From Gammaproteobacteria bacterium (lineage in GTDB: Bacteria; Pseudomonadota; Gammaproteobacteria; Pseudomonadales; Azotimanducaceae): a stretch of DNA of 64,000 nt. This document shows, in pieces, positions 24,873-33,476 of this stretch. Made by a program: the position numbers and the translations under genes. Positions within the stretch are counted from its first letter, which is position 1. Every line of letters begins with the position of its first letter. The stretch spans positions 186,001 through 250,000 of the forward strand of contig JAUIAV010000001.1 in the NCBI GenBank assembly GCA_030425195.1, read 5' to 3'. The notes under the pieces are model-generated. The model made no database searches. It was not told where the DNA came from and saw only the letters and a program-made list of their open reading frames with translations.

Positions 24873-27707
24873 GTGCCGCTGGATCGCAAACGGGTGTTCG
24901 CGATCTACAGCGAGATGCTGGAACTCGATGGCCCGGAGCGGGATGCTGCTCTGTCAGGTCTGTGTGCCGGCGAACCGGAACTGGAAGCGGAAGTCCGCGC
25001 GCTCCTTTCCGCACAGGCCGACAACACCTTTGCGCTCAGCGCCCCGGTGGAAGAGATCAGGAACGACTACTGGCGTTCGGTTGCCGACGATGACCCGGAT
25101 GCCGGCGAGGATCTGTCGGGAGAGCACATCGGCCGATGGCTGCTCGAACAGAAGATCGGCCGTGGCGGTCTGGCCACCGTATACCGGGCAACCCGGGCTG
25201 ATGGGGAATTCACCCAGACGGCGGCATTCAAAGTCATGCGGCGGGGCCTGGACTCCGAGGATCTGATCCGCCGGTTCCGTACGGAGCGGCAGATTCTCGC
25301 CGGCCTCGCCCATCCAGGAATCGCCGGCATTCTCGATGGCGGCACGCTGCCGGACGGACGTCCGTTTCTGGTGCTCGAATTCGTCGATGGCGAGGACATC
25401 GTCTCCTGGATCGACGGACGGAACCCCGCCCTGGACGCCCGCCTCGAACTGATCGAGCAGGTCGCAGAAGCCCTGCACCATGCCCATCAGAGACTGGTCG
25501 TGCACCGGGACGTGAAACCCTCCAACGTCATGGTCACCGGGGACGGCACCGTGCGCCTGCTGGACTTCGGCATCGCCAGACTGCTGGAAGCGGAAGATTC
25601 ACCGGTTGCAGCCCGTCTCACCCGAACCGGCGTGCGCCTGCTCACACCCGCATACGGCACCCCCGAACAGTACGCAGGGGCTCCGGTCACCACCGCCTCC
25701 GACGTCTACCAGCTCGGGCTGCTGATGGCCGAGGTCCTCTCCGGCAACCGGCCGCAGCAGGCTCCCGAAGAAGCCGCCATCCCCGATCTCACCGGTCTGG
25801 GTGACCGGGATCTCAGAGCCATCATCGAAAAGGCGACGCGACCGGAGCCGGAGGCGCGTTATCCGTCCATTCTGTCTCTGAAGGACGACCTGAACCGTTT
25901 CCGGCGGAAGGAGCCGGTGATGGCCCGGGCCGGTACCTGGCGTTACCGCACGGGCAAGTTCATCCGACGCCGGCCATTTCTCGTTCCCGGGCTCATGGTG
26001 GGCGCCGCCGTGATCGCCGCCTATGTGGTCACTCTGACCATCTACTCCCGGGAGCTGGCCCGGGAACAGGCGATTGCCACCACCAGCCAGTCGTTCCTGA
26101 TCCGGCTCTTCGAAAGTCCGAATCCAAGAGCCCCGGCCGATCCCGAGCGGGGACGCCGCATCACCGTTCTGGAAGCCCTGGATATCGGCCGCGCCAGCAT
26201 CGAAGCCGATCTTGCCGGACAGCCGGCCGTGGAGGCCGCACTGAGTCGAACGCTTTCCGCGGTGTATGCGGCGCTGAACCAGTACGAGCCTGCCATCGGG
26301 ATGCGGCAGCGGGCACTGGAGCTGGAGCGGTCCCTGCACGGCCCAGCCTCCTCTCAGGCCCTCGAGAGCATGCGGGCCCTCACCCGCCTGCAGGCCGCTG
26401 CCGGAGATCTGACCGCCGCCGACTCGCTGGCCCGGGAGCAGCTGGCGCTGGCCCGGGAATCCGCTGAATCCGAAACAGAAGTCGGTCTCGCCGAGTATGC
26501 GGCGGGTGAGCAGGCCATACGTTCCGGTCAGGCCGGTGAAGGCGCTGAGCTGATGGAAAGCGCCATCAGCGGTCTGCTCGAAGAACAGGGTGTAGCGGCG
26601 TCCGTGGATACAGACGCGCTGCGCGCGCTGCTGAGCGAAACTGCAGTCGGCGTCGACCCATCCGCGCAGATTCTCGCCACAGAAGCGCTGATCGAGCAGA
26701 GCATCGATGCGGATTCACCCACCGCCCTCGTCCTCCACGCCCAGATCGCAGCTTCGCTGGCGGAGGTGGGCGACGTGAAGGCGGCCGAAGCGCGCTACCT
26801 GAAGCTGATCCCGAAATCAGAAAACGTGCTCGGGCCGCTGCACCCGGACACGCTCTCCATCCGCAACAACCTTGCCGTGCTCTACTCAGGTGAGGGTCGC
26901 TACACGGAAGCCGAAGCGGTTCAGAGCGCACTTCTACCCGCCGTGCGCGAAGTACATGGAGAACAGAGTCTGAGCACGGCAAACACGCTGCAGAATCTGG
27001 CCACCGCCATTTCCCGACAGGGCCGCTACGGCGAGGCGCTCGAACTGCACGAGCAGGCGCTTGCACTCTATGAGGCTCTGCTGCCCGATGGACACCCGAG
27101 AACCGCACTGCCTCTGGTCTCCATGGCTCTGGCCCTATTGCAGATGGATCAGCCAGCGGCCGCTGAACTGCGCGCGGCTTCAGCGCTCGGCAGGCTCGAC
27201 GGCCGAACCGACAGCATCCGACCGGCCGCCATCGCCCGCTGCCTGGTGGGGACCGCCCGCATTCGTCAGGGCCAGGCAGATGGAGAAGCGCTGATCGAGG
27301 AGTCCAGGCGCACACTCGCAGGCTCCGCGCTCGCCGCCCCATACGAGGCGCTCTGCCTGCCCGGCGGCGCCTCTGCCTGGCGGTTTCATACGGATTTCCC
27401 GCTCTTCTTCTCTGCAACCACCGAAAAAGAGGAGCAGAAAATGAAAACCAGCACGTTGATACTCATCGCCACCCTGATTCCGGCAACGGCCCTGGCCGAT
27501 CCGGGCAGCCAGCGGCAATCGCAGGATCAGTCGGAGAGTGCATCACAGAACGCGCAGGCTGCCTACGTCCAGCCTGGTCCCTCCAGATCAGTCTCGGAGT
27601 TCGTCGGCCGGACCATCACCGCTGCGCGACTTCAGGCTGAAGAGGAGGTTCAGTACGAAACCCGCCGACAGGTGAACAAGGCCTTCAACAGGCTCATCGG
27701 TCGCTGA
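24873..27707 (+). CDS. Transmembrane Ser/Thr protein kinase with TPR repeats, C-terminally fused to a small exported protein
   Basis: A GTG start opens a 944-codon frame. Residues 1-85 resemble a short linker; the kinase domain is about 88-345, with glycine loop GRGGLATVY (96-104), Lys120, HRDVKPSN (211-218), DFG (231-233) and TPEQY (263-267). All catalytic residues are present. A single transmembrane helix lies near 368-391, and TPR-like helical repeats follow to about 830 (periplasmic if the kinase is inside). After about residue 833 the sequence looks like translated spacer, and from Met857 it becomes a separate signal-peptide protein in the same frame. It probably phosphorylates the adjacent sigma factor. 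Confidence 0.88.
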   Translation: MPLDRKRVFAIYSEMLELDGPERDAALSGLCAGEPELEAEVRALLSAQADNTFALSAPVEEIRNDYWRSVADDDPDAGEDLSGEHIGRWLLEQKIGRGGLATVYRATRADGEFTQTAAFKVMRRGLDSEDLIRRFRTERQILAGLAHPGIAGILDGGTLPDGRPFLVLEFVDGEDIVSWIDGRNPALDARLELIEQVAEALHHAHQRLVVHRDVKPSNVMVTGDGTVRLLDFGIARLLEAEDSPVAARLTRTGVRLLTPAYGTPEQYAGAPVTTASDVYQLGLLMAEVLSGNRPQQAPEEAAIPDLTGLGDRDLRAIIEKATRPEPEARYPSILSLKDDLNRFRRKEPVMARAGTWRYRTGKFIRRRPFLVPGLMVGAAVIAAYVVTLTIYSRELAREQAIATTSQSFLIRLFESPNPRAPADPERGRRITVLEALDIGRASIEADLAGQPAVEAALSRTLSAVYAALNQYEPAIGMRQRALELERSLHGPASSQALESMRALTRLQAAAGDLTAADSLAREQLALARESAESETEVGLAEYAAGEQAIRSGQAGEGAELMESAISGLLEEQGVAASVDTDALRALLSETAVGVDPSAQILATEALIEQSIDADSPTALVLHAQIAASLAEVGDVKAAEARYLKLIPKSENVLGPLHPDTLSIRNNLAVLYSGEGRYTEAEAVQSALLPAVREVHGEQSLSTANTLQNLATAISRQGRYGEALELHEQALALYEALLPDGHPRTALPLVSMALALLQMDQPAAAELRAASALGRLDGRTDSIRPAAIARCLVGTARIRQGQADGEALIEESRRTLAGSALAAPYEALCLPGGASAWRFHTDFPLFFSATTEKEEQKMKTSTLILIATLIPATALADPGSQRQSQDQSESASQNAQAAYVQPGPSRSVSEFVGRTITAARLQAEEEVQYETRRQVNKAFNRLIGR
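27441..27707 (+). CDS. Small secreted protein nested in frame at the 3' end of the kinase gene
   Basis: Within the kinase frame an ATG at 27441 has its own strong ribosome binding site (AGAGGAGC seven bases upstream). It begins a typical signal peptide, MKTSTLILIATLIPATALA, with cleavage after ALA. The mature part of about 69 residues is Gln/Ser-rich (QRQSQDQSES), then charged and helical to the end (TRRQVNKAFNRLIGR). Independent translation therefore looks likely whatever the fate of the fused form. No family is recognised. As a last gene of a sigma/kinase operon it may be a signal or effector of the system (inference). Confidence 0.6.
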   Translation: MKTSTLILIATLIPATALADPGSQRQSQDQSESASQNAQAAYVQPGPSRSVSEFVGRTITAARLQAEEEVQYETRRQVNKAFNRLIGR

Positions 27708-27779
27708 TGGCTGGCTGGAAATCGGGCGGACATCCGTCGCGCCCGATTCCCGGCAGACGGCGAGCGGAAGACCTGGCAC

Positions 27780-28217
27780 GTGCTCGCGGGAGAGAGCGAC
27801 GCACTGCATTCGGCCACCCTGGTCGTACATTCCGGTGGGCGGGCCATCACACTGGGTGGATACGAGTCCCTCGACATCACCTTCGACACATCAACACCGA
27901 TGCCCACCGCCAGCGGACCGGGATCCATGCTGGTGATGACGTTTGCGGCTCCCTCGGGGCACACCGCGAGCTACGCGGTCGGCGGTGAACCCATGCTGCA
28001 CATCATGCTGTTCGGCAAGGTCGGCGACTTCAGCAGCGGGCGCACTCTGGAAACCGGCTCATTGGAAGTTACCGGCGCCGACCTGTCTTCTGCCGACGAC
28101 GGGACTCTCCAGGGCAGCTTCGCCGGGACGTTCGAGCAGAACGGCCACGGCGGAGGGGCGGCGCTGACAGACGGTCGTTTCGAGGTCCGCGGTCTGCGCA
28201 CCCTGCGACGGGACTGA
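27780..28217 (+). CDS. Hypothetical protein, possibly 5'-truncated
   Basis: A 145-codon frame from a GTG at 27780, with only a weak GGAAG upstream. The product has beta-rich, Gly/Thr-rich composition (SATLVVHSGGRAITLGGY, GTLQGSFAGTFEQNG), which suits a secreted or periplasmic protein, yet no signal peptide is encoded. The same frame is open upstream back to the kinase/secreted-protein stop TGA at 27705, reading ADGERKTWHVLAGES just before and across the GTG. This suggests that the original 5' end with its export signal has been lost. No family is recognised. Confidence 0.5.
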   Translation: MLAGESDALHSATLVVHSGGRAITLGGYESLDITFDTSTPMPTASGPGSMLVMTFAAPSGHTASYAVGGEPMLHIMLFGKVGDFSSGRTLETGSLEVTGADLSSADDGTLQGSFAGTFEQNGHGGGAALTDGRFEVRGLRTLRRD

Positions 28218-28255
28218 TGCAGCGGGAATGACCTGACGGTGCCCAGGACTCCCTG

Positions 28256-28630
28256 CTAAAGATCACCGGAACAACCGGCAACCAGCTCCGCGTTTCTGGC
28301 AATCTGCTTGTGGTCCAGGGTCTCGAACAGCAGGCCGGCGTTGTCACCCGCCTCGACCCTTTCCAGCACTTTGCGGAACATCTCGAGACCGGCGATCTGC
28401 CGGCCCACGGCTTCGCCTTCCAGCATCGGCACGCAGACCCAGTCACCTGCCTCGGCGGCGCCTTCCACGACCCGACCGGTGACTACGACACCTCTCCCGG
28501 TGATGGCGAAGGCATCGAGAACGGTCATTCGGAAATCGCTCTCCGATACTTCCGCGGTCCCCGGCAGGGCCGAGATCAGAAGCGCAATCGTGAGGCAAAC
28601 GGCTGCGCCGGGGATCGTATTCCTGAGCAT
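28256..28630 (-). CDS. Exported EF-Tu domain-2-like protein
   Basis: A 124-residue protein. An N-terminal signal peptide or anchor (MLRNTIPGAAVCLTIALLI, cleavage near GTA) precedes a single beta-barrel domain with RMTVLDAFAITGRGVVVTGRV, GDWVCVP and MFRKVLERVEAGDNAGLLF. These are the landmarks of domain 2 of translation factor EF-Tu, including the run where EF-Tu normally reads VFSIxGRGTVVTGR. There is no GTPase domain. GGGAGCAGAG precedes this ATG; a longer start would overlap the upstream gene. Its role outside the cytoplasm is unknown. It lies 22 bases downstream of the Yip1-family gene. Confidence 0.75.
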   Translation of the reverse strand: MLRNTIPGAAVCLTIALLISALPGTAEVSESDFRMTVLDAFAITGRGVVVTGRVVEGAAEAGDWVCVPMLEGEAVGRQIAGLEMFRKVLERVEAGDNAGLLFETLDHKQIARNAELVAGCSGDL

Positions 28631-28652
28631 GCGACTCTGCTCCCGCCCTGTC

Positions 28653-29681
28653 TCACTCATACGGCTCAATCTCATCCTGGTACCTCAGAAACAGCTCATA
28701 ATTGTGCGCCGTGGTGTCATTCAGATCCTGCTGGATGCGGGCGGTTTCAATCTGACCACGGACCCACTGATGCTCCGCCCAGTTGCCGCCGGCGGTCTTC
28801 ACGACCTCCATCTCCGCCGTCGACAGCCGGACCACGCCGCCTACGCCGCTCATCAGATCGCTGAAAGAGGGTTCTTTCTCCTCCATATTCTTGAGCGAGC
28901 CGCCGAGACGCTCCTTGAGCGCTTCGGTCTTGGCCAGCGCTTCGGCGAAACGCCGGACCTGTGCGTCCGTCAGTCTGCCGTCGGCGGGCGGTTCATAAGT
29001 GTCTTCCGCAGCCGCCTCCGCGATCTCCGCCTGGCGCTCTAAACCACCGCCAAACACGCCCCCCACTCCGGTGTCCTCACGCGTGGTGCCCTCCCGCATC
29101 ACGTCATCCACGGCACTGCTCAGAAACAGCGGGGCCATGGCCATGCTGACGATGATGTTGACCACAAAGGCCGCAATGATGGAAAGCACGAAGTGCTTGA
29201 CCCGGCTGTCCTCGGGAATTTCGAGAAACAGGGGCAGAAAACGGTAGGCGAGCATCAGCGAGTAGATGCTCGCAGCAAGACTGATGAGCCAGCCGATCCA
29301 GGGAAAGGGTCCGATCGCCGTACCCACGGCCGCCGGCACGATGGCGAGTCCCACCACCGCGTAGGCCGCATCGAAGTTGCGCTTGCCGCCGAACCGCTCC
29401 GACAGCCAGTCGAACAGCACGGCAATCACGAAGGTCCAGAGCAGCGACCAGACGAGCGCAAAGACGGCGATGCCGAAGCTCAGGGATCCGAAAAACAGAC
29501 CGCCTCCCGTCACGAAAGACAGCACTATCGCGATCAGATAGGCGCCGATGTAGAGCGGCAGAGTCAACACGAAGAAGGTGTTCTGCCAGTTCGGCGTGAT
29601 TTCGCGGTAGCTCTGTGCCGTGACGTCCGGGTCGGTGATCACACCGGTTGCCCACCGAACCGTTGCCTGCAGATCGAACAT
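28653..29681 (-). CDS. Yip1-family membrane protein
   Basis: A 342-residue protein. Residues about 30-190 hold five or so hydrophobic segments with the pattern of Yip1 domains (WQNTFFVLTLPLYIGAYLI, FDAAYAVVGLAIVP, GWLISLAASIYSLML). The C-terminal third is soluble, charged and helical. The ATG at 29681 has GGAGGAGAGG just upstream; the ATG five codons earlier lies inside that site and is less likely. Bacterial Yip1 proteins have no settled function. It appears to be transcribed with the EF-Tu-domain protein. Confidence 0.8.
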   Translation of the reverse strand: MFDLQATVRWATGVITDPDVTAQSYREITPNWQNTFFVLTLPLYIGAYLIAIVLSFVTGGGLFFGSLSFGIAVFALVWSLLWTFVIAVLFDWLSERFGGKRNFDAAYAVVGLAIVPAAVGTAIGPFPWIGWLISLAASIYSLMLAYRFLPLFLEIPEDSRVKHFVLSIIAAFVVNIIVSMAMAPLFLSSAVDDVMREGTTREDTGVGGVFGGGLERQAEIAEAAAEDTYEPPADGRLTDAQVRRFAEALAKTEALKERLGGSLKNMEEKEPSFSDLMSGVGGVVRLSTAEMEVVKTAGGNWAEHQWVRGQIETARIQQDLNDTTAHNYELFLRYQDEIEPYE

Positions 29682-29852
29682 GTCCCTCTCCTCCATAAAA
29701 CGGGATGTTTTGAGTTGACGAGTCTAAGCGCCGGCGAGGGTATTGGAAAACCCGCCGACGCGATGCTCTCCCTTCAATAGCGAAAACGGGAACCCAAAAC
29801 CGCCAGGATCGTGGGTTATCATCAGACGCATGAAGCGCCCGGGCCTGCTCGT

Positions 29853-30329
29853 ATGCCGATCTCCTTCACTCTGAACGGACTCTCCCAGGCACTGGATCTG
29901 GATTCGGAAACGCCGCTCATCCATGCACTTCGCAATGAGCTCCAGCTGCACGGTGCCAAGCTCGGCTGCGGGCTCGAACAGTGCGGTGCCTGTGTGGTGC
30001 TGATTGACGGCGAGCCTGCATTCGCCTGCACGGCGCGGCTGGGAGATCTCGAAGGCCGTCGGCTCGAGACCATCGAAGGACTGGCGGACGGACACGGTCG
30101 TCTGCACCCGCTGCAACGCGCCTTCATCGAGCTCAATGCCATGCAGTGCGGCTACTGCAGCGCCGGCATCATCATGCGGCTGAAGGCGCTGCTCGACGAC
30201 GAGCCGCACCCGGATCGGGCCAGCATCATCGGGGCCCTGGACGGACACCTCTGCCGCTGTGGTGCTCACCCGCGAATTCTGAAGGCCGTCGAACGGGCCA
30301 TCGCCATCCGGCAGGTGGACGTCCCGTGA
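29853..30329 (+). CDS. [2Fe-2S] subunit of a xanthine dehydrogenase-family oxidoreductase (IorA/CoxS-like)
   Basis: A 158-residue iron-sulfur protein. The plant-type [2Fe-2S] cluster is held by Cys39, Cys44, Cys47 and Cys59 (CGLEQCGAC...C). The second cluster is held by Cys99, Cys102, Cys134 and Cys136 (QCGYC and CRC). This two-domain layout is that of the small subunit of isoquinoline 1-oxidoreductase and aldehyde oxidoreductases. It passes electrons from the molybdenum subunit to an acceptor. The GTG of the large subunit overlaps its stop (GTGA), so the two are made together. No FAD subunit is nearby, which fits the Ior type. Confidence 0.93.
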   Translation: MPISFTLNGLSQALDLDSETPLIHALRNELQLHGAKLGCGLEQCGACVVLIDGEPAFACTARLGDLEGRRLETIEGLADGHGRLHPLQRAFIELNAMQCGYCSAGIIMRLKALLDDEPHPDRASIIGALDGHLCRCGAHPRILKAVERAIAIRQVDVP

Positions 30330-32452
30330 GCCTGCCGTCTCCCCTCGAACGCGAGCCGGAGCTGGACCGCTGGATCGCCTTCAACGAAGACGGCACCGTC
30401 ACGGTCTGCACCGGCAAGGCGGAAATCGGTCAGGGCATCAGAACCGCCATCGCGATGATCGCTGCAGAAGAGCTGGACGTCAGCCTGGACCGGATCCGGG
30501 TGCAGACGGCGGATACGGCACGGACTCCGAACGAATTCATCACCGCCGGCAGCATGTCCGTGGAAGACAGCGGCAGCGCCGTGCGGGTTGCGGGTGCCAC
30601 GGCCAGGGCCTATCTCCTGACACTGGCGGCCGAGGTGCTCGGAGTGAATCCGGCGACGCTCTCCGTGGAAGACGGCTCGGTCACGTCCACGGACACCAAC
30701 GAACAGACGGACTTCTGGACTCTGCAGGGCGGACACCCGTTCGGCATCAGTATCCGGGAGACACCCGCGCTCAAAGCCGCCCAGGATTATCGGATCGTCG
30801 GTCACAGGCAGCATCGGCTGGACATCCCGGACAAGGTGCAGGGCAACGTCGCGTTCGTGCACGACATGATCCTGCCCCACATGCGCTACGGCCGGCTGGT
30901 GAAGCCTCCGGTGCCTCACGCCCGCCTGCTGGAGGCGCCGACCTCGCTCTCCATGTCCGGCGTGGACGTGATCCGGGATGGCAGTTTTCTCGCGGTGATC
31001 GCCGATCGTGAAGAGGATGCGGCGGCAGCCGCGGCGAAGCTCGCAGCCTCCGCCCGCTGGGATGCCATACCCCTCTCTCCGCTCCCTGCAGAAGTTCCCG
31101 CGTATCTGAGGAAAAACGTGAGCGCCAGTCTTCCGGTCCGGGATGGCAAGCCGGAGGAAGAGGATGCCACACCACCGCCGGTGCCGGCCGACGCCGCCCG
31201 CACGCTGACGGCCAGCTACTACCGGCCCTACCAGATGCACGGGGCCATGGGCCCTTCCGCTGCGATCGCACAGTTCATGAACGGCGTGCTCACTGTCTTT
31301 TCACACAGCCAGGGGGTCGAAATTCTGAAGCTGGCGCTGGCGGACGCGCTCGAGCTGGATGAGGACCAGATCCACGTGATCCACGCGGAGGGCGCCGGCT
31401 GTTACGGTCACAACGGGGCAGACGATGTGGCACTCGATGCCGCCCTGCTCGCCATGGCAGCGGAACCGGACCCGGTCCGTGCTCAGTGGACGAGGGCGGA
31501 CGAGCATGGGTTCGAGCCCTACGCACCCGCTGCCGTGCTCGATCTGCAGGCCAGCCTGGACGCCGACGGCCGCATCATCGACTGGCGCCACGAGAGCTTC
31601 AGCTTCTCCCACAACGGTCGACCCCGGCCCACCCCTGGCTTTTCGAACCTGCAGTCGAGCTGGTGGCGCGCCGAACCCAGAGCACCTGCACCCCGGGTAC
31701 CCGCCCGCTTCCCCGAGGTGGGCATTCACCGGAATCTGGAACCGATCTACGGGTTTGCGCAGAAGCATCTGATGAAGCATCTGGTGGCGGAGAGTCCCCT
31801 GCGGACCAGCTCGCTGCGCAGCCTCGGTGCCTTTGCCAACGTTTTCGCCATCGAATCGTTCATGGATGAGCTGGCGCATGCGGCGGGACAGGACCCGTTC
31901 GAGTTCCGGCTCGCACATCTGAGCGATCCCCGGGCGCGGACAGTGCTGACGACGCTGCGGGATCACGCCCCTTCTCTTTCCGACGGTACGGGGCGTGGAA
32001 TCGCTCTCGCCCGTTACAAGAACCGGCAGACCTGGTGCGCGATTCTCGTGGATGCGCGTGTCACCGACGACGCGCAGATCCGGCTCGAGCAGGCGCTCAT
32101 CACGGCGGATGCCGGCCTGGTGATCGATCCGGACGGCATCGTCAATCAGCTCGAAGGCGGCTTCATCCAGGCAGCCAGCTGGACGCTGAAGGAAGCCGTG
32201 GACTGGGACGCAGAGGGCATCACCACCCGAGACTGGGAGAGCTACCCGATTCTCAGGTTCAGTGAAGTACCCGATATCGAAACGGTGCTCGTGGATCGGC
32301 CTCTGGAGCGGTCACTGGGCGCGGGCGAGGCCAGCACCGGTCCGACCCCCGCCGCCATTGCCAATGCCGTGTTCGCGGCGACCGGGCTGAGACTCAGAAC
32401 CCTTCCGTTCACGCCGGATCGGGTGCGTCAGGCGGCCAGCAAGACGGATTGA
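30326..32452 (+). CDS. Molybdopterin-binding large subunit (IorB-like aldehyde/isoquinoline oxidoreductase)
   Basis: A 708-residue molybdenum hydroxylase subunit. The N terminus (DGTVTVCTGKAEIGQGI) and the domain order match IorB-type proteins. The active-site Glu lies in the C-terminal GAGEAST run. In this family the enzyme hydroxylates aldehydes or N-heterocycles with oxygen from water. There is no obvious Tat signal at the N terminus, so a cytoplasmic site is more likely than a periplasmic one. The gene is coupled to the [2Fe-2S] subunit by a GTGA overlap. Several family glycine-rich motifs are weaker than usual (GAGCYGHNGADDVALDAALLA is conserved). Confidence 0.9.
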   Translation: MSLPSPLEREPELDRWIAFNEDGTVTVCTGKAEIGQGIRTAIAMIAAEELDVSLDRIRVQTADTARTPNEFITAGSMSVEDSGSAVRVAGATARAYLLTLAAEVLGVNPATLSVEDGSVTSTDTNEQTDFWTLQGGHPFGISIRETPALKAAQDYRIVGHRQHRLDIPDKVQGNVAFVHDMILPHMRYGRLVKPPVPHARLLEAPTSLSMSGVDVIRDGSFLAVIADREEDAAAAAAKLAASARWDAIPLSPLPAEVPAYLRKNVSASLPVRDGKPEEEDATPPPVPADAARTLTASYYRPYQMHGAMGPSAAIAQFMNGVLTVFSHSQGVEILKLALADALELDEDQIHVIHAEGAGCYGHNGADDVALDAALLAMAAEPDPVRAQWTRADEHGFEPYAPAAVLDLQASLDADGRIIDWRHESFSFSHNGRPRPTPGFSNLQSSWWRAEPRAPAPRVPARFPEVGIHRNLEPIYGFAQKHLMKHLVAESPLRTSSLRSLGAFANVFAIESFMDELAHAAGQDPFEFRLAHLSDPRARTVLTTLRDHAPSLSDGTGRGIALARYKNRQTWCAILVDARVTDDAQIRLEQALITADAGLVIDPDGIVNQLEGGFIQAASWTLKEAVDWDAEGITTRDWESYPILRFSEVPDIETVLVDRPLERSLGAGEASTGPTPAAIANAVFAATGLRLRTLPFTPDRVRQAASKTD

Positions 32453-32456
32453 GCTT

Positions 32457-33473
32457 TCAGATCAGCCCTTCGAGATTCGGCGGACGGTAGTCCGGATCGT
32501 CTTCGTATCTGCGCACCGCGCATTCGTGAATGGATTCGAAAGTCTTCCCCCGCGGATCCGGCTTCCGGATCGGTCGATGGTAGTCTTTCAGCAGCGCATA
32601 GATGCCCCGCTTGGAATTGTAGGGCGGCTGCAGATAGTCCGGCTCGAGCGCCAGCGGATCGAAGGTGAGGCCCGCATCCTCCGCCTTTTCCCTGATCCAG
32701 GCCAGAGCGATGTCCGACAGCCCGCGCCGGGTCAGACCGCCGCCGACACTGCCGTGCGCGCCGACGAACCACGCCTGTTCGAGCGTCTGCCCCGGAACCG
32801 GCTTCGGCTGATGCCAGAGCGTGGGCCTGAAGTGCAGACGCTTCTCATCGATCGCCAGCGCCTGATAGGCCGAGCGTACCTTCGAGCTCAGCTGCGTGTC
32901 GTGGAACCGGTTGCGCCGGGAGAGCAGTCCGTTCAGCAGCAGCGGATTGCCGAGACTGCCGACCGTATCCCAGACGCCGATGAGGTGTATCGGGGAGACG
33001 TCCTCCACCGCATTCGAACGTCTGAACAGCACGGATTCCTCGGCCCGGGGACTGGTTCGATCCGATCTCGACCGATACAGCTCATAGGCATCGTCCACCC
33101 GGTGTGCGGCCTCCCGCCGGAGGATGCCGCAGTTCCGGACGAGTCCGGCCAGGCTGCGAACGGTGAAAGCGCCGCGCGAATAGCCGAACAGAAATATCTG
33201 ATCGTCCGGCTCGTAGGTCTCGATGAGAAACCGGTAGGCCTGGAGGATGTTTCTCGAGATACCGCTGCCCGTGGCGCCATCGTACCAGCGCCGGAAGACA
33301 GAGCCGCTGGTGCCGATGCCGGGATCGTAGTAGAGGCGTTGCAGGGCTCCATCGGCGCTCTGATAAGACAGAGCCTGCGCGAGCCGGACCACGTTGGTCT
33401 GAACCGGCACGCCATCTTCCATGCTGTCCGGCCGGTTCCAGGTGCCGTCGCAGAAGATGGCGATCCGCTTCAC
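32457..33473 (-). CDS. DUF2235-family alpha/beta hydrolase
   Basis: A 338-residue protein beginning KRIAIFCDGTWNRP, the signature start of DUF2235 proteins. The nucleophile elbow GYSRGAF places Ser99, followed by IGVWDTVGSLG and AWFVGAHGSVGGG, which supply the likely Asp and His. Some DUF2235 members are type VI secretion lipases (Tle), but no such system is present here. It starts four bases after the stop of a secreted peptidoglycan-binding protein gene and is likely co-transcribed. Its stop is four bases from the convergent molybdenum enzyme gene. Confidence 0.88.
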   Translation of the reverse strand: MKRIAIFCDGTWNRPDSMEDGVPVQTNVVRLAQALSYQSADGALQRLYYDPGIGTSGSVFRRWYDGATGSGISRNILQAYRFLIETYEPDDQIFLFGYSRGAFTVRSLAGLVRNCGILRREAAHRVDDAYELYRSRSDRTSPRAEESVLFRRSNAVEDVSPIHLIGVWDTVGSLGNPLLLNGLLSRRNRFHDTQLSSKVRSAYQALAIDEKRLHFRPTLWHQPKPVPGQTLEQAWFVGAHGSVGGGLTRRGLSDIALAWIREKAEDAGLTFDPLALEPDYLQPPYNSKRGIYALLKDYHRPIRKPDPRGKTFESIHECAVRRYEDDPDYRPPNLEGLI

Positions 33474-33476
33474 GGA

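Noticed and set aside
27707-27988. 93-codon frame starting at an ATG that overlaps the kinase-frame stop
   Set aside because: The product is Arg/His/Gly-rich like an out-of-frame translation, and the 27780-28217 frame has better protein-like composition.
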